From positions 186,001-250,000 of the forward strand of contig JADKBS010000010.1 of assembly GCA_016714985.1 (NCBI GenBank): a stretch of DNA of 64,000 nt, given 5' to 3'. Source of the stretch: Saprospiraceae bacterium (lineage in GTDB: Bacteria > Bacteroidota > Bacteroidia > Chitinophagales > Saprospiraceae). The notes beneath the pieces were generated by a model. It did no database searches, had not been told where the DNA came from, and worked only from the letters and a program-made list of their open reading frames with translations. The position numbers were made by a program, and so were the translations under genes. Positions 35,842-44,341 of the stretch are shown here, piece by piece. Position 1 is the first letter of the stretch. Each line of letters opens with the position of its first letter.

Positions 35842-36399
35842 TCAGATGAGCATTTTCCTTGCCCAATCCTCTTTGACAAGTCCATAGATTTCGGTGTCGT
35901 AGTAGTTGTTGTACATGAAAACCGCTTGCCTCAAGCAACCTTCTCGCTTGAACCCCAAGCGCATCATCAAGGCACTACTCCGCTGGTTATCCGACAGGAT
36001 TTGGGCTTCTATTCGGTTCATCCCTTTGCTTTTGAAGAGGTATTCAACAAACCTTGTTGCAGCTTTGGCCATTATCCCAAGCCCTTGCAGATCCTCTCGG
36101 AGCCAATACCCTATCTCGCACTTGCGGTGGTCACGGTTGAACTGGACAACGCTAATTGAGCCAACCAACCTTTCACCATATAGTATAAAGGTGGCGAGCA
36201 GTGTGCCGTTGCGATTATGTTCCATGCTTTCACGAATGAACGTTTTTGTGTCTTCAACGGTGCGGGTGCCGTCCACCCAAGGCAACCAAGTCCGCAAATA
36301 GGCTCGATTTTCGTCAATTGTTTCAAACAAGGGCTGGGCCAACTCGGGGCGGGGAAGGTGCAGGCTGATGGAATCGTCAATTTGCAAAAAGGACCTCAT
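35842..36399 (-). CDS. GNAT-family N-acetyltransferase (RimL-like)
   Basis: 185 residues starting MRSFLQIDDSISLHLP at 36399; a longer in-frame reading to 36741 runs into the next promoter region and has no family match, so it is rejected. GNAT features: ENRAYLRTWLPWVDG near 30-44, IGYWLREDLQGLGIMAKA with the acetyl-CoA-binding QGxGxxA pattern, and LSDNQRSSALMMRLGFKREG. The closest subfamily by pattern is the ribosomal-protein serine/alanine acetyltransferase type. Substrate unknown. Divergent from the haloperoxidase gene. Confidence 0.88.
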   Translation of the reverse strand: MRSFLQIDDSISLHLPRPELAQPLFETIDENRAYLRTWLPWVDGTRTVEDTKTFIRESMEHNRNGTLLATFILYGERLVGSISVVQFNRDHRKCEIGYWLREDLQGLGIMAKAATRFVEYLFKSKGMNRIEAQILSDNQRSSALMMRLGFKREGCLRQAVFMYNNYYDTEIYGLVKEDWARKMLI

Positions 36400-36495
36400 A
36401 GGCAATATTTGAATGGGCAATCTACAAATACTGCTGTCTGATGGACAAGTATTCAGAATTAAGTAGATTTTAATTTCATCGAAATAGGCTATCTG

Positions 36496-36503
36496 TATCT
36501 TTG
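36496..36503 (+). promoter_or_regulatory. Candidate -7 box of the haloperoxidase gene
   Basis: TATCTTTG, exact TAnnTTTG, 126 bp upstream of the chosen start. No good -33 box. Confidence 0.35.
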
Positions 36504-36628
36504 TAATCGCTTTTCCGATGCCCGCAAAACGGCCAACCATTTGGCCATCAAGACATCCAACAAACCCTTGCAACAAGTTTTTACCATTAACAACATGCCC
36601 TGTTGGGAGGGGCAACAACAAAGTTTTC

Positions 36629-39595
36629 ATGAAAATAAGAATCATTACATCACTCTTGTTTCTTTGCTCCATTTTCGGCTCCGCCACTGCCCAGCAGCAC
36701 TCCGCTGCAAGGGAATGGAACGAAATGTTGATTTTCGCCATACGGGGCGATTTTGGGCGTCCAACTATTCATGCTCGAAATCTTTTTCATACCTCCATCG
36801 TCATGTACGACGCGTGGGCAGCATACGATCCCATTGCGAAGCCATACCTGCTCGGCAACACAGTCGGCAATTTCACCTGTCCTTTCGATGGCATCACCCC
36901 TTCGGCAAACGTTGCAGCTTCCCGTGACACGGCCATCAGCTATGCCGCCTATCGGCTGCTGCGGCACCGTTTCGCATTTTCGCCTGGGAATACCAACCCC
37001 CTCTTCTTTACGTCTCAGCAGCTCGACTTCAAGATGCTACAACGGGGCTACGACATCAGCTTCACCAGCACCGACTACTCTACAGGCAGTGCCGCCGCCT
37101 TGGGCAATTACATCGCCAGTCAAATGATAGGCTTTGGATACCAAGATGGCTCCCGTGAACAGTTCAACTACAACAACGGATACTACCAGCCCGTGAACCA
37201 ACCCCTTGTCACAAAATACGCGGGAAACCCCAATTTGGCGGACTTCAACCGTTGGCAGCCTATGTCACTTGATCTTTTCATTGACCAAAACGGCATTCCA
37301 ATCCCCAGCGGAGCGCCCGCAGCACTGACGCCTGAATGGGGCAACCTTCCGCCCTTTGCCATGGACGAGGATGATAAGGTGACCTACCAGCGCAGCGGCC
37401 ACGATTGGAATGTTTACCACGACCCAGGCCCTCCCCCATTATTAGTGCCAGGCGACGCCGCTGCCTCCGAGGAATATATCTGGAATTTCGCCCTCGTTTC
37501 TGCTTGGTCGGCCCATTTGGAGCCCGATGACAATGCCATCATTGACATATCCCCAGCCTCCATTGGCAACATATCCGTGGAAGACCTCCCAACTACTTTT
37601 CAGGAATACAAAGCATTTTACAAGCTGGAAGAGGGCGGCACCAATTTTTCAGATGGCCACGACCTCAACCCCGCCACTGGTATGCCATACTCCCCACAAT
37701 TCGTCACCCGTGGAGACTATGCCCGTGTATTGGCAGAGTTTTGGGCCGATGGCCCCAACTCCGATACACCACCAGGCCACTGGTTTGAGATTCTCAACTA
37801 TGTAATGGATCACCCGCAGTTCACTAGGAAATACAGGGGGCAGGGCGAACCGCTCGACCCGCTCGAATACGAAGTGAAAGCCTATCTGATGCTGGGCGGT
37901 GCGCTGCATGATGCAGCAATAACGGCATGGGGCATCAAGGGGTACTACGATGGCATCCGTCCGATTTCAGCTATCAGGGGCATGGCAGATCATGGCCAGA
38001 GCACCAACCCAAGTTTGCCCAATTACAGCCCAATGGGCCTGCCGCTGATACCCGGTTATATCGAATCTGTCCAACCGGGCGACCCCATTATTGGCAAGTC
38101 ATACGGTACAGCACCAAATAACCATGTGATGGAGGTAGGTGACATCAAAGTGCTCGCATGGAACGGCCCAGACTCAATTTTTGTGGCCGCTACCGATGAA
38201 GCTGGGGTTGGCTGGATTCCTGCCAAATACTGGTGGCCTTATCAAAGGCCCACATTCGTTTCGCCACCATTTCCGGGGTATATTTCTGGCCACTCTACTT
38301 ACTCCCGTACGGCTGCCGAAGTGTTGACGGCCCTGACGGGCGATGCCTATTTCCCCGGTGGCATGGGCGTATTCCCTTGCCTGCAAAACCAGTTCTTGGT
38401 GTTCGAGGACGGCCCAGCCCAAACCATTACCTTGCAATGGGCCACCTATCGTGACGCATCCGACCAGTGCAGCTTGAGCCGCATCTGGGGTGGCATCCAC
38501 CCGCCAGTGGATGATATTCCGGGCCGCAAAGTTGGCATCGTAATCGCCGCTGACGCAGTTGCCCATGCAGAAACCTACTTCTTTGTGGATGAAGACCAGG
38601 ATGGGTATTACAACTATCTCGATTGCGACGACACCAACAATGCCATGTTCCCAAACAACCCAGAAGTGTGCGATGGGTTTGACAACGACTGCAACGGTGT
38701 GGCTGAGGACGGGCTTGTTTTCAACAACTATTATTTAGATGTTGACGGTGACGGCTTTGGAGCATTGGCGGCGTCTATTTCTTCTTGCGCAGCATTGCCT
38801 CCGACAGGCTATGTGGTGACAAACACGGATTGCGACGACACTGCGCCAAATGTCAATCCATTGGAAAACGAAGTATGCGACGGCCTCGACAATGACTGTA
38901 CTGGCGGCATTGACAACGGCTTGCAGCAATACAACTATTACCAAGACCTGGATGGTGACGGTTTTGGCTCAAATGCTTTGGCTGTCACAACTTGTGACAA
39001 TACCGCCCCAGTTGGCTTCGTAAACAATTTCTTCGACTGTGACGACACCAACGCCGCCATCAATCTAAACGCCGTCGAAATCTGCGACGAGGTTGACAAC
39101 AACTGCGATGGTGGAACGGATGAAGGACTCCCGCTTTTCACCTACTACCTCGACAATGATGGCGATGGATTTGGCGATGCTGCCGCAACTGAGGCGACTT
39201 GCTTCAACACTCCACCCGCCAACTACGTCACCAATGATACGGACTGCAACGACACCGACGCCAGCATCAATCCTGGCGCCATTGACCTACCATTGGACGA
39301 CATTGACAACGACTGCGACGGCATCTTGGACGCTGCCAACGAGGTGGTTCAAAAGAACTGGAAATTGTCGCCGAACCCGACCACGGGTGAGTTGAACATT
39401 CAGTATGAATTCGGAGGCCAGTTGAACGTTCAGGTTTTCCAAGCGAACGGCTCAATACAATTCGCAAAAATGCTTGATTTCACAGGTGGTGCTGCGCAAA
39501 TCAGCTTGAATGCACTGCCAAAAGGCGTTTACCTGGTGGTGGGTACCGATGCCCAAGGCAACCAGCATTTTGTGGAAAGGGTGGTGAAGATTTGA
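36629..39595 (+). CDS. Vanadium haloperoxidase/PAP2-type secreted protein with MopE-like metal-binding repeats and T9SS tail
   Basis: 988 residues from MKIRIITSLLFLCSIFGSATAQ, a clear signal peptide; 37 in-frame codons upstream are unlikely to be used. The core (about 25-650) has the vanadium-haloperoxidase/PAP2 pattern: PFPGYISGHSTYSRTA near 545-560 with the SGH motif, and LSRIWGGIHPPVDDIPGRKVG with the histidine near residue 624. From about 654 to 905 come four repeats rich in Asp and Cys (DxDxDGxG ... DCDDT ... CDGxDNDCxG), the MopE-like putative metal-binding type. A type A T9SS domain ends the protein (LSPNPTTGELNIQYEF). It is probably exported to the surface; whether it oxidises halides or removes phosphate is open. 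Confidence 0.87.
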   Translation: MKIRIITSLLFLCSIFGSATAQQHSAAREWNEMLIFAIRGDFGRPTIHARNLFHTSIVMYDAWAAYDPIAKPYLLGNTVGNFTCPFDGITPSANVAASRDTAISYAAYRLLRHRFAFSPGNTNPLFFTSQQLDFKMLQRGYDISFTSTDYSTGSAAALGNYIASQMIGFGYQDGSREQFNYNNGYYQPVNQPLVTKYAGNPNLADFNRWQPMSLDLFIDQNGIPIPSGAPAALTPEWGNLPPFAMDEDDKVTYQRSGHDWNVYHDPGPPPLLVPGDAAASEEYIWNFALVSAWSAHLEPDDNAIIDISPASIGNISVEDLPTTFQEYKAFYKLEEGGTNFSDGHDLNPATGMPYSPQFVTRGDYARVLAEFWADGPNSDTPPGHWFEILNYVMDHPQFTRKYRGQGEPLDPLEYEVKAYLMLGGALHDAAITAWGIKGYYDGIRPISAIRGMADHGQSTNPSLPNYSPMGLPLIPGYIESVQPGDPIIGKSYGTAPNNHVMEVGDIKVLAWNGPDSIFVAATDEAGVGWIPAKYWWPYQRPTFVSPPFPGYISGHSTYSRTAAEVLTALTGDAYFPGGMGVFPCLQNQFLVFEDGPAQTITLQWATYRDASDQCSLSRIWGGIHPPVDDIPGRKVGIVIAADAVAHAETYFFVDEDQDGYYNYLDCDDTNNAMFPNNPEVCDGFDNDCNGVAEDGLVFNNYYLDVDGDGFGALAASISSCAALPPTGYVVTNTDCDDTAPNVNPLENEVCDGLDNDCTGGIDNGLQQYNYYQDLDGDGFGSNALAVTTCDNTAPVGFVNNFFDCDDTNAAINLNAVEICDEVDNNCDGGTDEGLPLFTYYLDNDGDGFGDAAATEATCFNTPPANYVTNDTDCNDTDASINPGAIDLPLDDIDNDCDGILDAANEVVQKNWKLSPNPTTGELNIQYEFGGQLNVQVFQANGSIQFAKMLDFTGGAAQISLNALPKGVYLVVGTDAQGNQHFVERVVKI

Positions 39596-39617
39596 CGACC
39601 TACTCTACCTGAAAATG

Positions 39618-39653
39618 AAAAACGGGAAGTGGCGATGGCCGCTTCCCGTTTTT
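39618..39653 (+). terminator. Intrinsic terminator after the haloperoxidase gene
   Basis: AAAAACGGGAAG and CTTCCCGTTTTT form a strong stem, extended by GGC/GCC, with a T-tract on the plus strand and an A-tract on the other side, so it may also serve the convergent gene. Confidence 0.88.
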
Positions 39654-39691
39654 CGTTTGTAAAACAAGGTGTGCTTAATCCTGATTCAGTT

Positions 39692-40453
39692 TTAACTTAT
39701 TTTAACTAGCTTTTCCGTTACTCGCTGTCCTCCTGCCATCGCATGGATGAAATAAATACCTGCCCCCCAATCGCTCATGTCCAATTTTATTTGCGAATAA
39801 AATCCGAAATGGAGATAAAGCTGTTCAAAGACCAATTTCCCGCCAGCATCAAAGACCCTTAATTGTAGGTCTTCAACCTGTGAAAACGACTTTGTCCTCA
39901 CTTCCACTTCCCCTGTAACAATCGTGGGGCGCACTACCAGCCCACCCAGAACGCCGGGGTCAACCACTGCGGCGGGGGTCAAATCGCCACAATTGGCAGT
40001 GCTTGGAAAGTCAACCAATGGTACCTCGTCAATCCCTGGAGCTATTGCGCCTTTGACCATGCCATTCTCCACTTTCAAAAAAGAAAGCCCACATTCACTC
40101 ACCTCAATGGTAATGTTGTTACCAGTTGAACTGATGATATACTCAGCCTCGTCTTCAAGGAATTGACTGGCGAAAAGGACACAGTTAGCCCCGTTGCCAT
40201 CCTGGATGATGAGGTCATGTCCTACCAAATTCTCACCGGCATAAGTCTCCAGAACTGATACGTTCAATCCATTGGGCAGTTTGGCATTGACCTTAATGCG
40301 GTGAACCGAAAGGTAATCTAGTATTTGGCCATTGTTGCCAAATGTAATGGTTTCGCAAAATGTGGGTATGAGGGCGCAACTGCAAGCAGCCAATTTGGTA
40401 AGCACTCCGGCTGTCAAGAAGAAGAAGAAGAAGAAAGTAATGGATCCTTTCAT
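39692..40453 (-). CDS. Secreted protein with T9SS type A sorting domain
   Basis: 253 residues. The signal peptide MKGSITFFFFFFLTAGVLTKLAACSC is encoded over a run of TTC codons (AAG repeated six times on the plus strand, 40416-40433), a site prone to slippage. The mature part starts with a CxC pair and has further Cys, somewhat like an NTR/TIMP-type fold start, but I do not claim this family. The C-terminus (LQLRVFDAGGKLVFEQ, WGAGIYFIHAMAGGQRVTEKLVKI) is a type A T9SS sorting domain. Function unknown. Confidence 0.8.
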   Translation of the reverse strand: MKGSITFFFFFFLTAGVLTKLAACSCALIPTFCETITFGNNGQILDYLSVHRIKVNAKLPNGLNVSVLETYAGENLVGHDLIIQDGNGANCVLFASQFLEDEAEYIISSTGNNITIEVSECGLSFLKVENGMVKGAIAPGIDEVPLVDFPSTANCGDLTPAAVVDPGVLGGLVVRPTIVTGEVEVRTKSFSQVEDLQLRVFDAGGKLVFEQLYLHFGFYSQIKLDMSDWGAGIYFIHAMAGGQRVTEKLVKIS

Positions 40454-40485
40454 AGAAATACATTTTCTATGGCAGACGGTTATTT

Positions 40486-40965
40486 TCAGGGCAATGGTTG
40501 GGCAGGTGATTTGAAACGAGGCAGAAAGAATTGAAACAAGCCCAACAAGCTATAATAGAGTATCAGACCGATAGGGGCGGCCAAAAGGGCCCAACCGACA
40601 AGGGCTTGCAGGTTAGCTGCAACCAAGTCAACGAGGGTACCGAAAAAATTGGCCTCGAATGCCTTGCCCACCGCATCAAATGAAAGCTGGGCAGGCGCAG
40701 CGCCAGTTGCCCACTCCCCTACCCTGACAAATGGAATCAGCAGCCCGATTTGAAACGGATAAATCACATAGCTGAGGCCCAACATGAGGGGCAGGTTGAG
40801 CCGCCAACGCACCGAGATGGCCCCCATCATGAGCGTGGTCACACCCAAAACTGGGAAGATGCCAAGCAACAAGCCAATCGTAGCTGATGCCGCAAGTGCT
40901 TTTGGAGTGGCCCCTTGCCGGACAAACTCCTTGAATTTTTCTTTGAACGATATGCGTTGGGACAT
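40486..40965 (-). CDS. DUF2062 membrane protein
   Basis: 159 residues with an amphipathic N-terminus and three to four membrane segments. DUF2062 pattern: GATPKALAASATIGLLLGIFPV near 18-39, RLNLPLMLGLSYVIYPFQ near 55-72, and a C-terminal helix. The family is widespread and of unknown function, sometimes fused to or next to glycosyltransferases. Here it lies 32 bp upstream of the T9SS protein gene on the same strand and is divergent from the CAP gene. Confidence 0.85.
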   Translation of the reverse strand: MSQRISFKEKFKEFVRQGATPKALAASATIGLLLGIFPVLGVTTLMMGAISVRWRLNLPLMLGLSYVIYPFQIGLLIPFVRVGEWATGAAPAQLSFDAVGKAFEANFFGTLVDLVAANLQALVGWALLAAPIGLILYYSLLGLFQFFLPRFKSPAQPLP

Positions 40966-41048
40966 TGATGATGGAATAGGATGCTCTTAAAAACTTTAAC
41001 ACCAAGTAAAAGTTGTGTCAAACACGAAGGAAGTTTCCACCATCGTTA

Positions 41049-41597
41049 ATGAGGCGGTTTAAAAAAACAAAAATCAGCAATACCATGATAGTAGCCAAAG
41101 CCGCCGCCACTTTTTTTTTGGCCATCACCACGTTTATTTCATCGCCTGACAACGCCACCTTCGCCAGATTGCCGGAATCCGAAAAACAGTCCATGCTCGA
41201 CGCCGTGAACCGCCTCCGTGCCAAGGGCTGCCACTGCGGGAGGAAGTACATGCCGCCCGTTGGCCCCATTCGATGGAATGCAAAGTTGGAGAAGGCTGCC
41301 CTCGTCCATGCCAAAGACATGGAAAGCAACGGTTTTTTTGGGCATACGGGCAGCGACGGCAGTAGCATCGGCAAGCGGGCCGACCGGGCTGGCTACAAAT
41401 GGCGGGCGGTTGGCGAGAACATTGCCGAAGGCTACGGCGGCTTCCAAAACACCCTGCTCGCCTGGAAGGACAGCCCCGGCCACTGCCGCAACCTGATGAA
41501 CCCCGGCTACGACGAAATGGGTGTCGCCATGGTCGGTGACCTCTGGGTGCAGGATTTTGGAGCAAGTGCAGGGAAATACGAAAATGCCGGGAGGTAA
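41049..41597 (+). CDS. CAP-domain (SCP/PR-1-like) secreted protein
   Basis: About 182 residues from MRRFKKTKISNTMIVAKAA (an internal ATG at 41085 is also possible). A signal peptide precedes LPESEKQSMLDAVNRLRAKG. CAP signatures: IRWNAKLEKAALVHAKDME, FFGHTGSDG with the conserved His, GENIAEGY with the conserved Glu, and LAWKDSPGHCRNLMNPGYDEMGV with the second His. A CxC pair (CHCG) lies in the first loop. CAP proteins are extracellular with varied and often unclear roles. A small gene starts 7 bp after it. Confidence 0.9.
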   Translation: MRRFKKTKISNTMIVAKAAATFFLAITTFISSPDNATFARLPESEKQSMLDAVNRLRAKGCHCGRKYMPPVGPIRWNAKLEKAALVHAKDMESNGFFGHTGSDGSSIGKRADRAGYKWRAVGENIAEGYGGFQNTLLAWKDSPGHCRNLMNPGYDEMGVAMVGDLWVQDFGASAGKYENAGR

Positions 41598-41603
41598 GCC
41601 AAA

Positions 41604-41783
41604 ATGAATAGCACCAAAAAAATCGTCTGGGTTTTCACCAAAAGCAAGTCCGTCATCGTGGCCACGCCCGATGCCCCTTGGCAAATCGTGGACTGGCACC
41701 ACGACATCGAACTTTTCCCGGGAATCATTTTCAACATCGAAAAGTACTTAAAAGAAGAGGGCATAAATCCTGATAATGCCTGA
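41604..41783 (+). CDS. Small conserved-looking protein of unknown function
   Basis: 59 residues starting MNSTKKIVWVFTKSKSVIVA and ending YLKEEGINPDNA. It has no signal or membrane segment and many aromatic residues (WQIVDWHHDIELFPG). It begins 7 bp after the CAP stop in the same direction, so it may be co-transcribed. I do not recognise the family. The evidence for being real is position and codon pattern only. Confidence 0.45.
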   Translation: MNSTKKIVWVFTKSKSVIVATPDAPWQIVDWHHDIELFPGIIFNIEKYLKEEGINPDNA

Positions 41784-41927
41784 GCCGAGGCTGGGTCTTT
41801 TGCAATCCCAGCGACGTTTTACGCACCTTCCTGTGTAATATCCACGGTTAGCTGCATCTGCCGAAAGGTTTTCCTAAAACCACCAACCATTTTCCGGGCA
41901 GCCCTCGTTGTCCTTTTTACATAGCAG

Positions 41928-42581
41928 ATGCAAAGCAACCTTTACACTACTCAAAGCCCGGACGCCCTCCTCGTGGAGGGTTGCCGCCAACAGCACCGAA
42001 TGGCGCAGCAATGCCTGTACCAGCGGTACTATGGCCGGTTATTGGGCACCTGCATGCGGTACACCGGTAGTCGCCCCGAAGCAGAGGACGTGCTGAACCG
42101 GGCGTTCCTGAAAATCTTTCAAGGCATTGGTGGGTACGACGAGCAGGGCAGCCTGTTTGGCTGGATGGCGACCATCACACTGCGCACGGCGATTGACTTC
42201 GTTCGGTCGCAGGTGAAAATACGCAGCGTCTTCCGCTTCGGCGAGCCTCCTGAAACCGCTCATGACGACGGCATTTTGGAGCAATTGCAGGCCGAGGATG
42301 TCTATCGCCTCATTCAACAGTTGCCAGCAGACCAACGGGCCGTCTTCTCGCTGAACGTGGTGGAGGGCTACACCCACCGGGAGATTGCGGAGCTGCTCGG
42401 CATCAACGAGAATACGTCAAAGTGGCGACTGGCGGAGGCGAAGAAGGGGCTGCGGGAGCACCTCACCCCCAACCCATCTCCTGCGAGGAGAGGGGAGCAG
42501 CCACTGCTTCAACCTAAAAAAATTGAATTAACCAACGGCCCTACCCCCCCTCTCCTCGCAGGAGAGGGGGCCGGGGGGTGA
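41928..42581 (+). CDS. ECF (sigma-70 family) RNA polymerase sigma factor with repeat-derived C-terminal tail
   Basis: 217 residues. Region 2: ALYQRYYG-like start CLYQRYYGRLLGTCMRY, SRPEAEDVLNRAFLKIF, and SLFGWMATITLRTAIDFVR. Region 4: LPADQRAVFSLNVVEGYTHREIAELLGI and NTSKWRLAEAKKGLREHL. The sigma domain ends near residue 178; the last 38 or so residues and the stop codon are encoded by a palindromic repeat element (42459-42585) and are probably not functional. The next gene, 17 bp downstream, begins with an anti-sigma-like cytoplasmic segment and a membrane helix, so the two should form a signalling pair. Confidence 0.92.
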   Translation: MQSNLYTTQSPDALLVEGCRQQHRMAQQCLYQRYYGRLLGTCMRYTGSRPEAEDVLNRAFLKIFQGIGGYDEQGSLFGWMATITLRTAIDFVRSQVKIRSVFRFGEPPETAHDDGILEQLQAEDVYRLIQQLPADQRAVFSLNVVEGYTHREIAELLGINENTSKWRLAEAKKGLREHLTPNPSPARRGEQPLLQPKKIELTNGPTPPLLAGEGAGG

Positions 42582-42585
42582 GGTG
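42459..42585. repeat. Palindromic element at the 3' end of the sigma gene
   Basis: CACCTCACCCCC at 42459-42470 is answered by GGGGGGTGAGGTG at the right end; both arms also carry the short palindrome CTCCTGCGAGGAG (left) or CTCCTCGCAGGAG (right). The element supplies the last codons and the TGA of the sigma gene. Similar CACCCCC...CTCCTGCGAGGAG motifs are common dispersed repeats in many bacterial genomes. Confidence 0.88.
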
Positions 42586-42598
42586 AATCCTGACTGAA

Positions 42599-44341
42599 AT
42601 GGACAACAAAGAGAAAAATATAAAGCAAAAGCTCGCCGACTACGAGTTCGACTACAACCCGGCGGCGTGGGAAAAAATGGAGCATCTCCTCGATGACAGG
42701 ACTCCAAATAGAAGCTATTTTTTAACTAAAACTGTTTTAGCTATGACGACTTTATTAATCGTGCTTGCGATGCTTTTCATGCAGCGCAACACAGAAGGGA
42801 CTACAAGTCCTCCAACCTCCACGCAGGTTTTTCAAAAAGAAAAAACCACTGACAATCAAGCTGTTGCGCAAGCAACTAAGCCGACTACACGAGACTTACC
42901 AAGTTCACGAAACTCGGAAAACTTGGCTTCTGGCCCCCAAAATCTTAAATCTGATTTCTTAAATCTTGCATCTGAAATCAAAACCACACACGACAGTTCA
43001 TTTTTCCAAAAACTAATTACCCAACTCACCCTGCACAATGAAATCGCCTCCCCTGAAAAGGTCTATCTCCAGTTCGACCGCCTATTCTTCGAGCCGGGTG
43101 AGGACATCTGGTTCAATGCCTACCTGCGGGACGCCAACTCGCTGAAGGCCAGCCCGAAAAGCGACATCCTCTACGTGGAACTGCTCGGCCCGAACGGCTC
43201 GGTGTTGAAGAAAATCAACTTATTGGCAAAGGGAGGCACGGCGGCTGGCGACTTCAAATTGGAGCCAAACGCCCCAGGCGGCCTCTATAAAATCAGGGCC
43301 TACACCAACTGGATGCGCAACGCCAATGACGCCTTCGAGCGGGACGTGCAGGTTCAAGCCACCGTACTGCCCCGGCTACGCATGGAACTAGATTTCATGA
43401 AAAAAGCCTACGGCCCCGGCGACGTGGTGGAGGCTAAAATTGACCTGAACACCTTGGCCAATGCGCCGCTCGCCAATTATGATTTCAGCGCCAAGGCCAG
43501 CCTTGATGGGCAGCAGTTCACAGAGGTAGCCGGAAAATCTGACGCCAAGGGACACGCCAAGGTCAAGTTCGACCTACCAAAGGGTCTGGAGACCAACGAC
43601 GGCCTACTTAACATACTCATCTCCTACAATGGCCAGACCGAGAGCATTAGTCGAAGCATCCCCATTGTATTGAACAAAATTGACCTCCAGTTCATGCCAG
43701 AGGGCGGCGACATGGTGGCTGGGCTGCCTGCTACTGTAGCCTTCAAGGCACTTAACGAATGGGGCAAACCTGCTGATATTGCTGGCAAAATCGTGAACTC
43801 GAAGGGCGTGGAAGTGGCCCGTTTTGAGAGCTACCACCAAGGCATGGGGGCGTTCAACTTCACCCCGGCGAGTGGGGAAAGCTACCACGCCGTTTTGACA
43901 AAACCAGAAGGAATCACTGAAAAATACGGCTTGGCAGATGCCTTCCCTCGTGGCTTTTCATTGAAGATAAACCCGCTAAAAAAGGACGAACTGACGGTGG
44001 AGGTTAATTCCACGGAAGACGAAGCACTTCATGTCGCACTTGTATGCCGGGGCGAGATGAAATATATGCAGACCCTGCCCGCCCGTGCAGGCTCGCACCT
44101 TGTGCGCATACCTGTCAAGTCGTTGCCAATCGGTATCGCTCAAGTCACCCTGTTCGACAGCCGGGAGCTGCCAAGGGCCGAGCGACTCGTTTTCCTCAAC
44201 CGCGATAAACAACTGAAAATCAGCGTAAAAAACGGACAAAGAGAAATACTTACCGAGGGAAAAAGTGACCATGACCGTAAGCGTGACGGACGAGCGGGGC
44301 CTCCCCATGCCCGGCCAATTCAGCCTCGCCGTAGCGGATGA
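42599..44341 (+). CDS. Anti-sigma-like head, membrane helix and MG domains (first part of a broken macroglobulin-type gene)
   Basis: First of three pieces of one gene of about 1780 codons running to 47947. Residues 1-38 (MDNKEKNIKQKLADYEFDYN, PAAWEKMEHLL) resemble the cytoplasmic head of Bacteroidota anti-sigma factors found next to ECF sigma genes. A helix at about 40-61 (SYFLTKTVLAMTTLLIVLAML) puts the rest in the periplasm. A low-complexity linker (62-135) includes a heptamer array. From about 153 come beta-sandwich MG1/MG2-type domains (KVYLQFDRLFFEPGEDIWFNAYLRD is split by the linker end; PGGLYKIRAYTNWMRNA). An extra A in the run at about 44253-44257 breaks the frame; the true reading continues as KVTMTVSVTDERG. 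Confidence 0.85.
   Translation: MDNKEKNIKQKLADYEFDYNPAAWEKMEHLLDDRTPNRSYFLTKTVLAMTTLLIVLAMLFMQRNTEGTTSPPTSTQVFQKEKTTDNQAVAQATKPTTRDLPSSRNSENLASGPQNLKSDFLNLASEIKTTHDSSFFQKLITQLTLHNEIASPEKVYLQFDRLFFEPGEDIWFNAYLRDANSLKASPKSDILYVELLGPNGSVLKKINLLAKGGTAAGDFKLEPNAPGGLYKIRAYTNWMRNANDAFERDVQVQATVLPRLRMELDFMKKAYGPGDVVEAKIDLNTLANAPLANYDFSAKASLDGQQFTEVAGKSDAKGHAKVKFDLPKGLETNDGLLNILISYNGQTESISRSIPIVLNKIDLQFMPEGGDMVAGLPATVAFKALNEWGKPADIAGKIVNSKGVEVARFESYHQGMGAFNFTPASGESYHAVLTKPEGITEKYGLADAFPRGFSLKINPLKKDELTVEVNSTEDEALHVALVCRGEMKYMQTLPARAGSHLVRIPVKSLPIGIAQVTLFDSRELPRAERLVFLNRDKQLKISVKNGQREILTEGKSDHDRKRDGRAGPPHARPIQPRRSG
42941..42982. repeat. Heptamer array inside the macroglobulin gene, linker region
   Basis: AATCTTA, AATCTGA, TTTCTTA, AATCTTG, CATCTGA, AATCAAA, period 7, coding for NLKSDFLNLASEIK in the linker after the membrane helix. 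The units have diverged in ways that avoid stop codons. Confidence 0.8.
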
